Below, piece by piece: positions 31,353 to 38,993 of a DNA stretch of 64,000 bases (the first letter of the stretch is position 1; the number at the start of each line of letters is the position of its first letter). The notes beneath the pieces are model-generated. The model searched no databases, was not told the DNA's origin, and worked only from the letters and a program-made list of their open reading frames with translations. The stretch is from Mycobacterium xenopi (lineage in GTDB: Bacteria > Actinomycetota > Actinomycetes > Mycobacteriales > Mycobacteriaceae): NCBI RefSeq assembly GCF_009936235.1, contig NZ_AP022314.1, positions 4,774,001 to 4,838,000 of the forward strand, in the 5' to 3' direction. The translations under genes were made by a program, and so were the position numbers.

Positions 31353-31505
31353 CCCGAGTCCGCTCCGAGTCGTAATCGTTAGCCAACCGCGACATCCCAC
31401 CACGGCGGCGACAAACGCCAGACCGTATCCCGCTGTGTTTGACTGCCGAAGAACAGCCACTCGGCCGCATCTAGCGGCAGATGAAAGTTGGGATGGGTAG
31501 GAGCT

Positions 31506-32498
31506 ATGAAGTTCGTTGAACAGTTGCGCGGTGCAGCGGTGAGTCTGTCGCGCAGGCTGACGATCGCGGCCATAGGGGCTGCCCTATTGCCCGGTGTGGT
31601 CGGCGTTTTCGGCGGCTCGGCGACCGCGGCGGCATTTTCCAAACCGGGTCTGCCGGTCGAGTATCTGCAGGTGCCCTCACCGTCGATGGGCCATGACATC
31701 AAGGTGCAATTCCAGGGCGGTGGACCGCACGCGGTGTATCTGCTCGACGGGCTGCGCGCGCAAGACGACTTCAACGGTTGGGACATCAACACTCCGGCGT
31801 TCGAGGAGTATTACAAGTCGGGGTTGTCGGTGATCATGCCGGTCGGTGGGCAGTCCAGCTTCTACACCGACTGGTATCAGCCAGCCTGTGGCGCAGCCGG
31901 CTGCCAAACCTACAAGTGGGAGACGTTCCTGACGCAGGAATTGCCCACCTGGCTGCAGGCCAAGAAAGGTGTTTCCCCGACTGGCAATGCGGTGGTGGGC
32001 CTGTCGATGTCGGGTGGTTCGGCGTTGATCCTCGCCGACTACCATCCGCAGCAGTTCCCCTACGCCGCGTCGCTGTCGGGCTTTCTCAACCCGTCGGAGG
32101 GCTGGTGGCCGACATTGATCGGCCTGGCGATGAACGACGCCGGCGGATTCAACGCCACCAACATGTGGGGTCCGACCAGCGACCCGGCGTGGAAGCGCAA
32201 CGACCCGATGCTGCAGATCCCGCGGCTGGTCCAAAACAACACCCGGATCTGGGTTTACTGCGGTAACGGCACTCCGACCGACCTTGGTGGCGACAACATG
32301 CCGGCCAAGTTCCTGGAAAGCTTCACACTGCGCACGAACGAAGCCTTCAGGGACAACTACATCGCCGCGGGCGGCAGAAACGGCGTGTTCAATTTCCCCG
32401 CCAACGGGACGCATTCCTGGCCGTACTGGAACGACCAGCTGGTGGCCATGAAGCCCGACATCCAGCGGGTGCTCGCGGCCGCACCCAACGCCGCCTGA
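31506..32498 (+). CDS. fbpC: Antigen 85C, mycolyltransferase
   Basis: A 330-residue secreted Ag85 protein. A signal peptide with a hydrophobic core (LTIAAIGAALLPGVVGVFGG) ends at SATAAA, cleaved after about Ala43 to give FSKPGLPVEYLQV as in Ag85C. The catalytic Ser lies in GLSMSGGSA, the Glu region in the TNEAFRDNY segment and the His in NGTHSWPYW; the fibronectin-binding FNGWDINTP region is present. It transfers mycolic acid between trehalose monomycolates and onto arabinogalactan at the outer cell surface. AGGAG precedes the ATG. It is followed by a strong hairpin and converges with mak-treS. Confidence 0.96.
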   Translation: MKFVEQLRGAAVSLSRRLTIAAIGAALLPGVVGVFGGSATAAAFSKPGLPVEYLQVPSPSMGHDIKVQFQGGGPHAVYLLDGLRAQDDFNGWDINTPAFEEYYKSGLSVIMPVGGQSSFYTDWYQPACGAAGCQTYKWETFLTQELPTWLQAKKGVSPTGNAVVGLSMSGGSALILADYHPQQFPYAASLSGFLNPSEGWWPTLIGLAMNDAGGFNATNMWGPTSDPAWKRNDPMLQIPRLVQNNTRIWVYCGNGTPTDLGGDNMPAKFLESFTLRTNEAFRDNYIAAGGRNGVFNFPANGTHSWPYWNDQLVAMKPDIQRVLAAAPNAA

Positions 32499-32504
32499 GA
32501 CACA

Positions 32505-32548
32505 CGAACGTCGGCAGCGGCGCAGCGCCGCGCTGCTGCCGATGTTCG
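32505..32548. terminator. Bidirectional hairpin terminator between fbpC and mak
   Basis: 19-bp arms with two mismatches (32505-32523 and 32530-32548) and a 6-base loop. The left arm starts CGAACGTCGGCAGC. It begins 6 bp after the fbpC stop and ends 16 bp before the mak stop. The long stem between convergent genes is the evidence; there is no classical U-tract. Confidence 0.7.
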
Positions 32549-32564
32549 TATCGGCACCGTCAGG

Positions 32565-33905
32565 TCAGGAAGCAGTGAGCCGGGCGATCGCGCGCAACGG
32601 AATCGGCAGCCATCCCGGGCGGTGCCGCGACTCGTAGCCCGCCTCGTACACCGCCTTGTCCAGCTCATAGGCCGTGAGCACCAGCGCCGAATCGCGCGGG
32701 TCAACACCGGCCGCTGCCGTGTAACCGTCACAAAAGGCGGTGTGGTTGCGCTCGACCCATTCGCGAGCGCGAGCCGCGAGCTGTTTATCGGGCGCCAGAT
32801 CCACCAAAGGCCCATAGGCGGCGTATTCGTAGGACCGCAGGACGCCAGCCACGTCGCGCAACGGCGAGTCCGGTGCCCGCCGCTCCTCCAGCGGCTGTCC
32901 CGGCTCGCCCTCGAAGTCGATCAGCAGCCACGTGTCCGGCGTGCGCAAAACCTGCCCCAGATGCAGGTCGCCGTGCACCCGCTGCACCGTAATCGTCTCT
33001 TGGGCGAGCTTTTGGAAGCGTTGTTCGATCGTCTCGGCGTACTCCTGAAGTTCCGGCACGGCCGCCATCGTCGAGGACAGCCGGGCCAACATGGTGTCGA
33101 CCGGAAATGTGGCCTCCGATGTGCCGAGCTCCGCGGCGAGCGTGGCATGCACAGATGCCACGGCTTCACCGAGGCGGTAGGACTCGGCGGCGAAGTCGCC
33201 GCCGACTTCGTGCGCGTAGAGATCGCCCTCGGCGAACAGGTCGCGCACGCTGGCGGTGGCCATGGCCCAGCCTTCGGCCGCGTTGGCCGCGTACTCGGTC
33301 ACCATGCCCAGTGGGAACGGGGCGCCGTCGGCCGGTGCGAGCTCGTAGGCACCCAACAGCCGAGCGACGTGGGGGTTTCCGGCGCGGCCAAGCACCCGGT
33401 TCAGCTCGATGTCGGGGTTGACCCCACCGATCACCCTGCGGAACACCTTCAGGATGGCGTCTTCCTCGAAGATCACGCTGGTGTTGCTTTGCTCGGCCTC
33501 CGACACGCGCGGAAAGGCCTGCACCGGCAGCGACACATCCGGTTCCCGGGTGAAAGTCAGCTGACCGGTGGCAAAGTCCCGCACGGCCGACGAGTCGATC
33601 AGCGACAGCAAAAATTGGGTTGCGCCCGGGTCGTACAGGGCGTCATAGCCGGTGCGATCGCCCGCTGCGCCGATGGTGGCCACGGTGGTGTACTCCGACA
33701 GCGGTGCGGTATCCCAGCTGACCAGCACTTGATAGCGTTCCGAGGACCCGTCGGTGTATGCGACGTCGACCAACACCAGGTCAAGGTTCTCGCGCAGGGC
33801 GACGGAGGTGTGCGCGCTTGCGGATGCCAACTCTCGATTACGCCCGGCATACCAACGTTGCTGCGGAAGCCAGTCTGACCATGGCAGGTTGGCTGGCGAA
33901 TTCAT
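32565..33905 (-). CDS. mak: Maltokinase Mak
   Basis: A 446-residue maltokinase (Rv0127 type) that phosphorylates maltose to maltose 1-phosphate for GlgE-dependent alpha-glucan synthesis. The N-terminal cap begins LPWSDWLPQQRWYAGRNREL, the catalytic loop is QRVHGDLHLGQVLR, and the metal-binding segment is WLLIDFEGEPGQPL. The following RRAPDSPLRDVAGVLRSYEY is typical of Mak. The ATG overlaps the treS stop as ATGA, which sets the start and implies coupled translation; TreS and Mak form a complex in mycobacteria. The frame extends farther upstream but only antisense to treS. Confidence 0.96.
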   Translation of the reverse strand: MNSPANLPWSDWLPQQRWYAGRNRELASASAHTSVALRENLDLVLVDVAYTDGSSERYQVLVSWDTAPLSEYTTVATIGAAGDRTGYDALYDPGATQFLLSLIDSSAVRDFATGQLTFTREPDVSLPVQAFPRVSEAEQSNTSVIFEEDAILKVFRRVIGGVNPDIELNRVLGRAGNPHVARLLGAYELAPADGAPFPLGMVTEYAANAAEGWAMATASVRDLFAEGDLYAHEVGGDFAAESYRLGEAVASVHATLAAELGTSEATFPVDTMLARLSSTMAAVPELQEYAETIEQRFQKLAQETITVQRVHGDLHLGQVLRTPDTWLLIDFEGEPGQPLEERRAPDSPLRDVAGVLRSYEYAAYGPLVDLAPDKQLAARAREWVERNHTAFCDGYTAAAGVDPRDSALVLTAYELDKAVYEAGYESRHRPGWLPIPLRAIARLTAS

Positions 33906-35677
33906 TGGGTCTCCTCTGATGGGCTCAGCTGGAACCAGTAGAACCCGTGTCCTGGCAATGTCAGCAAGTACGGCAGCTGACCGATACGTGGGAACTCCAC
34001 CCGTCCGCTTAACTCGATCGGCGTGTAGCCGTTCCAGTGCTGAAGGTTCAACTCGATGGGTTGCGGGAAACGGGACAGGTTGTTGACGCACAGCACCACG
34101 TCACCGTCGGCTTCTCGGACATAGGCCAGCACGGACGGGTTCGAGCCACCGAGTTCGCGAAATGAACCGATGGCGAACGCCTCGTGCCGGCGTCGGACCG
34201 CCAGCATGGTGCGGGTCCAGTTCAGCAGCGACGACGAGGTGTCGCGTTGCGCTTCGACATTGACGGCCTGATAGCCGTAAACCGGGTCCTGGATGGGCGG
34301 CAAATACAACCGGCCCGGGTTGGCGGTGGAAAACCCGGCGTTGCGGTCGGGTGTCCACTGCATCGGGGTGCGCACGCCGTCGCGATCACCGAGCCAGATG
34401 ACGTCACCCATGCCGATCTCGTCACCGTAATAAATGACGGGCGAGCCCGGCAGCGAGAGCAGCAACGCAGTGAACAACTCGATCTGGTTACGATCCTTCT
34501 CCAGCAACGACGCCAGTCGGCGGCGGATGCCGACGTTGGCTTTCATGCGCGGGTCTTTGGCGTACTCGGAGTACATGTAGTCACGCTCTTCGTCGGTGAC
34601 CATCTCCAGCGTCAACTCGTCGTGGTTGCGCAGAAAGATGCCCCATTGCGCCAGCTTCGGAATGGGTGGTGTCTGGGCCAGGATCTCCGAGATCGGAAAG
34701 CGTGATTCGCGGCGGACCGCCATGAAGATTCGTGGCATGAGCGGGAAGTGAAACGCCATGTGGCATTCATCGCCGCCGGTGTCGGGATCACCGAAATACT
34801 CGACCACATCGCTCGGCCACTGGTTGGCCTCGGCCAGCAGCACCCGGCCGGGGAATTCGTCGTCGACGACTCTGCGGACGCGCTTCAGAAACGCATGCGT
34901 CTCGGGCAGATTTTCGCAGTTGGTGCCTTCCCGCTCGAACAGGTAAGGCACCGCGTCCAACCGGAATCCGTCGATCCCGAGGTCCAGCCAGAAGCGAATG
35001 ACGTCGAGCATCGCCTCCTGCACCGCTGGATTGTCGTAGTTCAAGTCCGGTTGGTGGGAGAAGAAGCGGTGCCAGTAGAACTGGCGTCGCACCGGGTCGA
35101 AGGTCCAGTTCGACTCCTCGGTGTCGACGAAGATCACCCGGGCCTCGGCGTACTTGTCGCTGGTGTCGCTCCACACGTAGTAGTCGCCGTACGGGCCGTC
35201 GGGGTCGCGGCGGGATTCCTGGAACCAGGGGTGCGAATCGGAGGTGTGGTTCATCACCAGATCGGTGATGACCCGGATGCCGCGGCGGTGAGCGGCATCG
35301 AGCAACGCGACGAAGTCGTCGACCGTGCCGAATTCGGGCAGCACCTTGTAGAAGTCGCGGATGTCGTAGCCGCCGTCGCGCAGCGGCGAATCGTAGAACG
35401 GGGGCAGCCAGATGCAGTCGATGCCCAGCCACTGCAGGTAGTCGAGGCGCTCGATGAGCCCGCGCAGATCACCACAACCGTCCGCGTTGGCGTCATAGAA
35501 CGCCCGCACCAACACTTCATAGAAGACGGCGTGCTTATACCAGGTTCGATCGGCGGGCAGCGCAACAGCGTCGGCGAAGTCGTCTGCGCTGGGATGCTCG
35601 ACAACCCCCGCTTGGACGTGGCTGCCCTCGGCAGGATCGTGGTCGACGGTGTTTTCGAGGTCGCGGGTCAAGTTCAC
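33902..35677 (-). CDS. treS: Trehalose synthase TreS
   Basis: A GH13 enzyme of 591 residues that interconverts trehalose and maltose. Conserved blocks include YEVLVRAFYDANADGCGDLR, DLVMNHTS, GFRLDAVPYLF (nucleophile Asp), LLAEANQWP (acid/base Glu) and FLRNHDELTLEM (third Asp). The calcium-site loop and the C-terminal beta domain (SVLAYVREADGDVVLCVNNL) are complete. I chose the GTG at 35677, which gives a length close to the 601-residue M. tuberculosis enzyme; the frame extends about 29 codons farther without homology. It is coupled to mak by an ATGA overlap and lies 87 bp downstream of pepA on the same strand. Confidence 0.96.
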   Translation of the reverse strand: MNLTRDLENTVDHDPAEGSHVQAGVVEHPSADDFADAVALPADRTWYKHAVFYEVLVRAFYDANADGCGDLRGLIERLDYLQWLGIDCIWLPPFYDSPLRDGGYDIRDFYKVLPEFGTVDDFVALLDAAHRRGIRVITDLVMNHTSDSHPWFQESRRDPDGPYGDYYVWSDTSDKYAEARVIFVDTEESNWTFDPVRRQFYWHRFFSHQPDLNYDNPAVQEAMLDVIRFWLDLGIDGFRLDAVPYLFEREGTNCENLPETHAFLKRVRRVVDDEFPGRVLLAEANQWPSDVVEYFGDPDTGGDECHMAFHFPLMPRIFMAVRRESRFPISEILAQTPPIPKLAQWGIFLRNHDELTLEMVTDEERDYMYSEYAKDPRMKANVGIRRRLASLLEKDRNQIELFTALLLSLPGSPVIYYGDEIGMGDVIWLGDRDGVRTPMQWTPDRNAGFSTANPGRLYLPPIQDPVYGYQAVNVEAQRDTSSSLLNWTRTMLAVRRRHEAFAIGSFRELGGSNPSVLAYVREADGDVVLCVNNLSRFPQPIELNLQHWNGYTPIELSGRVEFPRIGQLPYLLTLPGHGFYWFQLSPSEETQ

Positions 35678-35764
35678 TAGTCTACCGGTATCCGAAATAC
35701 AGCCCCATAACCTTCTGCGGCGCAAAAGGATTGAGCGTTGCCGTCGAATATCCCGCGCCGACAA

Positions 35765-36829
35765 TCAGCCGGGAGGACCGGGCGCCAAGGTCACATTCAC
35801 GCTACGGACAGCGCCCGGACCGCTTAGCAGACCCAGCACGACGGTGTCGCCGGGGTGCCGCTGATCGAGGATGTTCGTCAGTGCGGTGGCCGAGTTGACC
35901 GGCTGGTTATCGATCGACACGATCCGATCGCCCGGGCTCACTCCGGCGGCCGCTGCAGGAGCATCAGGAATCACCCGCTGCACCAAAGCGCCGGCGCTAT
36001 TGCGGGCGTCGCTGACACCGATGCCGAGGAAGCCGGTGGGACCGATGTGCACGGTGGGCGATGCCGCACCGGACCGGATTTGTCCGGCGATCGCCATGGC
36101 CTGGTTGATCGGTATCGCGAACCCTTCACCGCGCCCAAGCTTGTAGTTGTCGGAGGCGGCGGTGTTCATACCGATCACCTGGTTCGTGCTATTGACCGTC
36201 GGGCCGCCCGAGTCACCGGGACGTATTGCCGCGTCGACCTGGATCAGACCGTGCAGCGTCTCCGAGCTGCCGGTCAGGGCGTCTGCGGCCGAGACGGTTT
36301 GGTTCAGCGCGATGACGCGACCCGGCACCGCGCTGGGCGCCCCGCCGACACCACCGGCATTACCCAGCGCAACGATCGGGTCGCCCACCGCGACGGTGGA
36401 CGAGTCACCGATATTGGCGGTGGGCAGCCCGCTTGCGCCGGCGAGCTGCAGCACGGCCACATCATGGCTGCGGTCGTAGCCGATCACCTCGACGGGGTAG
36501 GTCTGACCGTTGCCGATGTCCCTGGCGCGGATATCGGTCGCTCCGGCGATGACGTGGTTGTTGGTCAGCACCACGCCGCCGGGATCGATGACGATGCCGG
36601 TCCCGGCGCCCACCGCGCTCTGGTAGCCCATCTTGGTGTCGATGTCGACGATCTCCGGACCCACCTGAGCGACAGCCGACAACGGGTCGAGCGGTGCGGG
36701 CGCTTCACTGAACCGGTCAACGGTCGGCGACGCGTTGGCCGGCGCCGTGGCAAAAGCTAGGCCGACCGCAGCCGTCAGACTCAGTAAGCACGGCAAACAC
36801 CGTGATATGCGGCGGTGCGATCCGCTCAT
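35765..36829 (-). CDS. pepA: Secreted serine protease PepA (Mtb32A-like)
   Basis: A 354-residue HtrA/S1C-family exported protease. The signal peptide (LPCLLSLTAAVGLAFATAPA, cleavage near NAS) precedes the chymotrypsin-like domain with His in LTNNHVIAGA, Asp in RSHDVAVLQL and Ser in RPGDSGGPTV. A C-terminal PDZ domain follows (GFLGIGVSDARNSAGALVQR, with a GDRIVSIDN loop). It is the ortholog of Rv0125, the vaccine antigen Mtb32A. GAGGTG precedes the ATG. The catalytic triad is intact. It lies upstream of treS-mak on the same strand, as in M. tuberculosis. Confidence 0.95.
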   Translation of the reverse strand: MSGSHRRISRCLPCLLSLTAAVGLAFATAPANASPTVDRFSEAPAPLDPLSAVAQVGPEIVDIDTKMGYQSAVGAGTGIVIDPGGVVLTNNHVIAGATDIRARDIGNGQTYPVEVIGYDRSHDVAVLQLAGASGLPTANIGDSSTVAVGDPIVALGNAGGVGGAPSAVPGRVIALNQTVSAADALTGSSETLHGLIQVDAAIRPGDSGGPTVNSTNQVIGMNTAASDNYKLGRGEGFAIPINQAMAIAGQIRSGAASPTVHIGPTGFLGIGVSDARNSAGALVQRVIPDAPAAAAGVSPGDRIVSIDNQPVNSATALTNILDQRHPGDTVVLGLLSGPGAVRSVNVTLAPGPPG

Positions 36830-37014
36830 CCCGTCACCTCCCGATAGGCTTAAGACTGAAAGATTGTCGCAACCATTGTGCCTGACAGTATCTTCTCAGC
36901 CTCTTCACCGTAGTGTGCCTCCTCCTGGTGAGGTCCGCATCCTGCGGTGGCGTGCCGCGCGAGCACCGCATCGGGAGTAGCCACGCCGTGTACTCGGCAA
37001 ACGACGTTGCGCTT

Positions 37015-37467
37015 TCACGACCCAGGCACGATCGGCGCGCTCAGGTGGCGGCTCAGGTCGCCGACCAGGTCGACGAGGGTGTAGTCGCGAAAACAGAACC
37101 TCCACGCGCCGTCGACGCGTTCGAACCCGTCGTGGTAGCGGCCGACGACAATCGGCTGCAGTGGAAAGTCGTCGATCTGCTGCAGCACCGTGTAGTAGCT
37201 GCGACAACTCGCGGTGCCGGCGTCCTCGTCGATCTCGATGATCGGGTTGGTGACCACGTGTTTGGTGCGTGGTGTCCCGTCGGGATAGAGGACAACCGCG
37301 GCCCTCCAGAACCTGAGCATGGTGGCCGCGTCAACAGTGCCCCCGTCGCCGCTGCCGACCCGCAACCGGGCGTGCTCGAAAAGGGACGCGGCCCCGTCAA
37401 GGTCTCCGGCGTCCATGCATTCGGCGTAGCGGTACAGCAGGTTGATGATCTGGGTCTCGGCCGACAT
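37015..37467 (-). CDS. SnoaL-like/NTF2-fold protein
   Basis: A 150-residue protein of the SnoaL_4 type (ring-hydroxylating-dioxygenase-beta-like fold): IINLLYRYAECMDAGDLDGA, ASLFEHARLRV, KHVVTNPIIEIDEDAGTASC, RSYYTVLQQ, IVVGRYHDGFERVDGAWRFC. Such proteins are common stand-alone isomerase- or lyase-like folds in actinobacteria with few known functions. It lies where M. tuberculosis has Rv0122-Rv0123, but I cannot show orthology. It is divergent from the PPOX-type gene with only 22 bp between starts, so promoters must overlap coding DNA. Confidence 0.82.
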   Translation of the reverse strand: MSAETQIINLLYRYAECMDAGDLDGAASLFEHARLRVGSGDGGTVDAATMLRFWRAAVVLYPDGTPRTKHVVTNPIIEIDEDAGTASCRSYYTVLQQIDDFPLQPIVVGRYHDGFERVDGAWRFCFRDYTLVDLVGDLSRHLSAPIVPGS

Positions 37468-37489
37468 GCCGTCAACCTAAGCTGGCGCG

Positions 37490-37915
37490 GTGGTCGAATT
37501 CGACCCCAAGACCCGGTTCGCGCAGGCACCGGTAGCACGGCTGGCGACAGTGACGCCGGGCGGCATGCCGCATGTGGTGCCGGTGGTGTTCGCGCTTCGC
37601 GATGACGTGGTCTACACCGCTGTTGACGCCAAACCGAAGACCACGCAGCGCCTGCAGCGGCTGGCCAATATCGAGTGCAATCCACAAGTGAGCCTGCTCG
37701 TCGACGAGTACCGCGACGACTGGTCGCAGCTGTGGTGGGTCCGTGCCGACGGGACCGCCGCAATTTACCGCGAGGGCGACGTCGTGCACACCGGATACCG
37801 CTTGCTGCGCGCCAAATACCCTCAATACCAATTTGTTTCGTTGGACGGCCCAGTGATCACTGTCGCGGTGCAGCACTGGTCTAGCTGGCAGGCCGGGCGG
37901 AAGCCTCGGCTTTAG
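37490..37915 (+). CDS. PPOX-class F420/flavin-dependent oxidoreductase (Rv0121c-like)
   Basis: A 141-residue split-barrel protein of the TIGR03668 group, which contains F420-binding members. APVARLATVTPGGMPHVVPV, VYTAVDAKPKTTQRLQRLAN, QVSLLVDEYRDDWSQLWWVR and YRLLRAKYPQYQF are characteristic. It probably reduces a small molecule with F420H2, though some members bind FMN or haem; the substrate is unknown. The start is GTG. It is the ortholog of Rv0121c by position. In M. tuberculosis it neighbours fusA2; here a band-7 gene is inserted between. Confidence 0.9.
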   Translation: MVEFDPKTRFAQAPVARLATVTPGGMPHVVPVVFALRDDVVYTAVDAKPKTTQRLQRLANIECNPQVSLLVDEYRDDWSQLWWVRADGTAAIYREGDVVHTGYRLLRAKYPQYQFVSLDGPVITVAVQHWSSWQAGRKPRL

Positions 37916-37948
37916 CCCAGGACCGTCGCGGGCTGGGTGACCTCGCGG

Positions 37949-38728
37949 CTAGTCGGTGGGCAGCGCCCGCTCCGGCGTCAGCCGTTCGAGGAACCGGAGC
38001 AACTCCACCGGGAACGGCAGGACCAACGTGGAGTTCTTCTCGGCGGCCACTTCGACCACCGTTTCGAGCAGCCGCAACTCCAGCGCGGCCGGGTGCTCGG
38101 CCATCACCTGCGCGGCTTGGGCCAGTTTCCGGGAGGCCTGCAACTCGCCGTCGGCGGTGATCACCCGGGCTCGGCGCTCGCGTTCGGCCTCGGCCTGCCG
38201 CGACATCGACCTCTTCATCGAATCCGGCAGCACCACATCTTTGATCTCGACGCGGTCGATATGGATCCCCCAGCCCAGCGCCGGGCTGTCGATCATCAGC
38301 TCCAAGCCTTGGTTGAGACCCTCGCGGTTGCACAGCAGGTCATCGAGGTTGCTCTTGCCGATGATCGAGCGCAGCGACGTCTGGGCGACCTGCCCGATCG
38401 CTGACATGTAGTCCTGGACATCGACGGCTGCCCGCACCGGATCAGACACCTTGAAGTAGATGACCGCGTCCACGCGGACGGTGACGTTGTCGCGGGTAAT
38501 GCCGTCCTGGGCGGGCACCGGCATCGTGATGATCTGCATGTTGACTTTCTGCAGGCGATCCGCCAGGGGCAGCAGCCAGGTCAGCCCGGGCTGGCGCACC
38601 CGAGGCTGCACCCGCCCGAACCGGAAGACGACGCCTCGTTCGAATTGCTTGATGACGCGCACACTGGTGGCCAGCCACAGCGCGCCCAGCACACCCGCGA
38701 CGGCGAGGACGTCTAACGCGATCACCAT
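37949..38728 (-). CDS. SPFH/band-7 membrane protein (slipin/stomatin-like)
   Basis: A 259-residue slipin-type protein. An N-terminal hydrophobic anchor (VIALDVLAVAGVLGALWLA) precedes the SPFH domain: VIKQFERGVVFRFGRV, LTWLLPLADRLQKVNMQI, GITRDNVTVRVDAVIYFKV, AVDVQDYMSAIGQVAQTSLR. It then has the coiled-coil region SRQAEAERERRARVITADGE and the C-terminal NSTLVLPFP. These proteins oligomerise at the membrane and scaffold proteases or microdomains; no NfeD partner gene is adjacent. I chose the ATG at 38728, giving the normal family length. It is absent from the corresponding M. tuberculosis locus. Confidence 0.88.
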   Translation of the reverse strand: MVIALDVLAVAGVLGALWLATSVRVIKQFERGVVFRFGRVQPRVRQPGLTWLLPLADRLQKVNMQIITMPVPAQDGITRDNVTVRVDAVIYFKVSDPVRAAVDVQDYMSAIGQVAQTSLRSIIGKSNLDDLLCNREGLNQGLELMIDSPALGWGIHIDRVEIKDVVLPDSMKRSMSRQAEAERERRARVITADGELQASRKLAQAAQVMAEHPAALELRLLETVVEVAAEKNSTLVLPFPVELLRFLERLTPERALPTD

Positions 38729-38913
38729 GCGTCCGTTCTTTGCCCAGCCAGTGGGACCGGCGGGCCCGCGTTCATGGGTCCGATTGTCCCACCGGCATTT
38801 CTGCTTCTCAACACTCCGCTGCTCAGGGTCGTTTCGACACCCGGTCGATCTTGTCGCGGTCTTGTGCTGGGTGAGCGTTAAGGGGAAGGTGGCTAGTAGG
38901 TCCGTGATCTGGG

Positions 38914-38955
38914 CCACACCCCCGCAACGGGTGGTATCGCCACCTTGAGGTGTGG
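38914..38955 (+). promoter_or_regulatory. Nested inverted repeats in the fusA2 leader region
   Basis: Outer arms CCACACC (38914-38920) and GGTGTGG (38949-38955) enclose an inner hairpin GGTGG (38930-38934)/CCACC (38940-38944), about 40 bp before the fusA2 ATG, which has GAGGAGAGGAG as ribosome binding site. A leader RNA would fold into a stem with an internal hairpin, or the site could be an operator. The function is not known. Confidence 0.35.
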
Positions 38956-38993
38956 GCGGATGAAGCGACCCGGAGGATGAGGAGAGGAGCGTC

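Noticed and set aside
32622..33878. Plus-strand 418-codon frame over mak
   Set aside because: Antisense shadow of maltokinase, which has full motifs and an ATGA link to treS.
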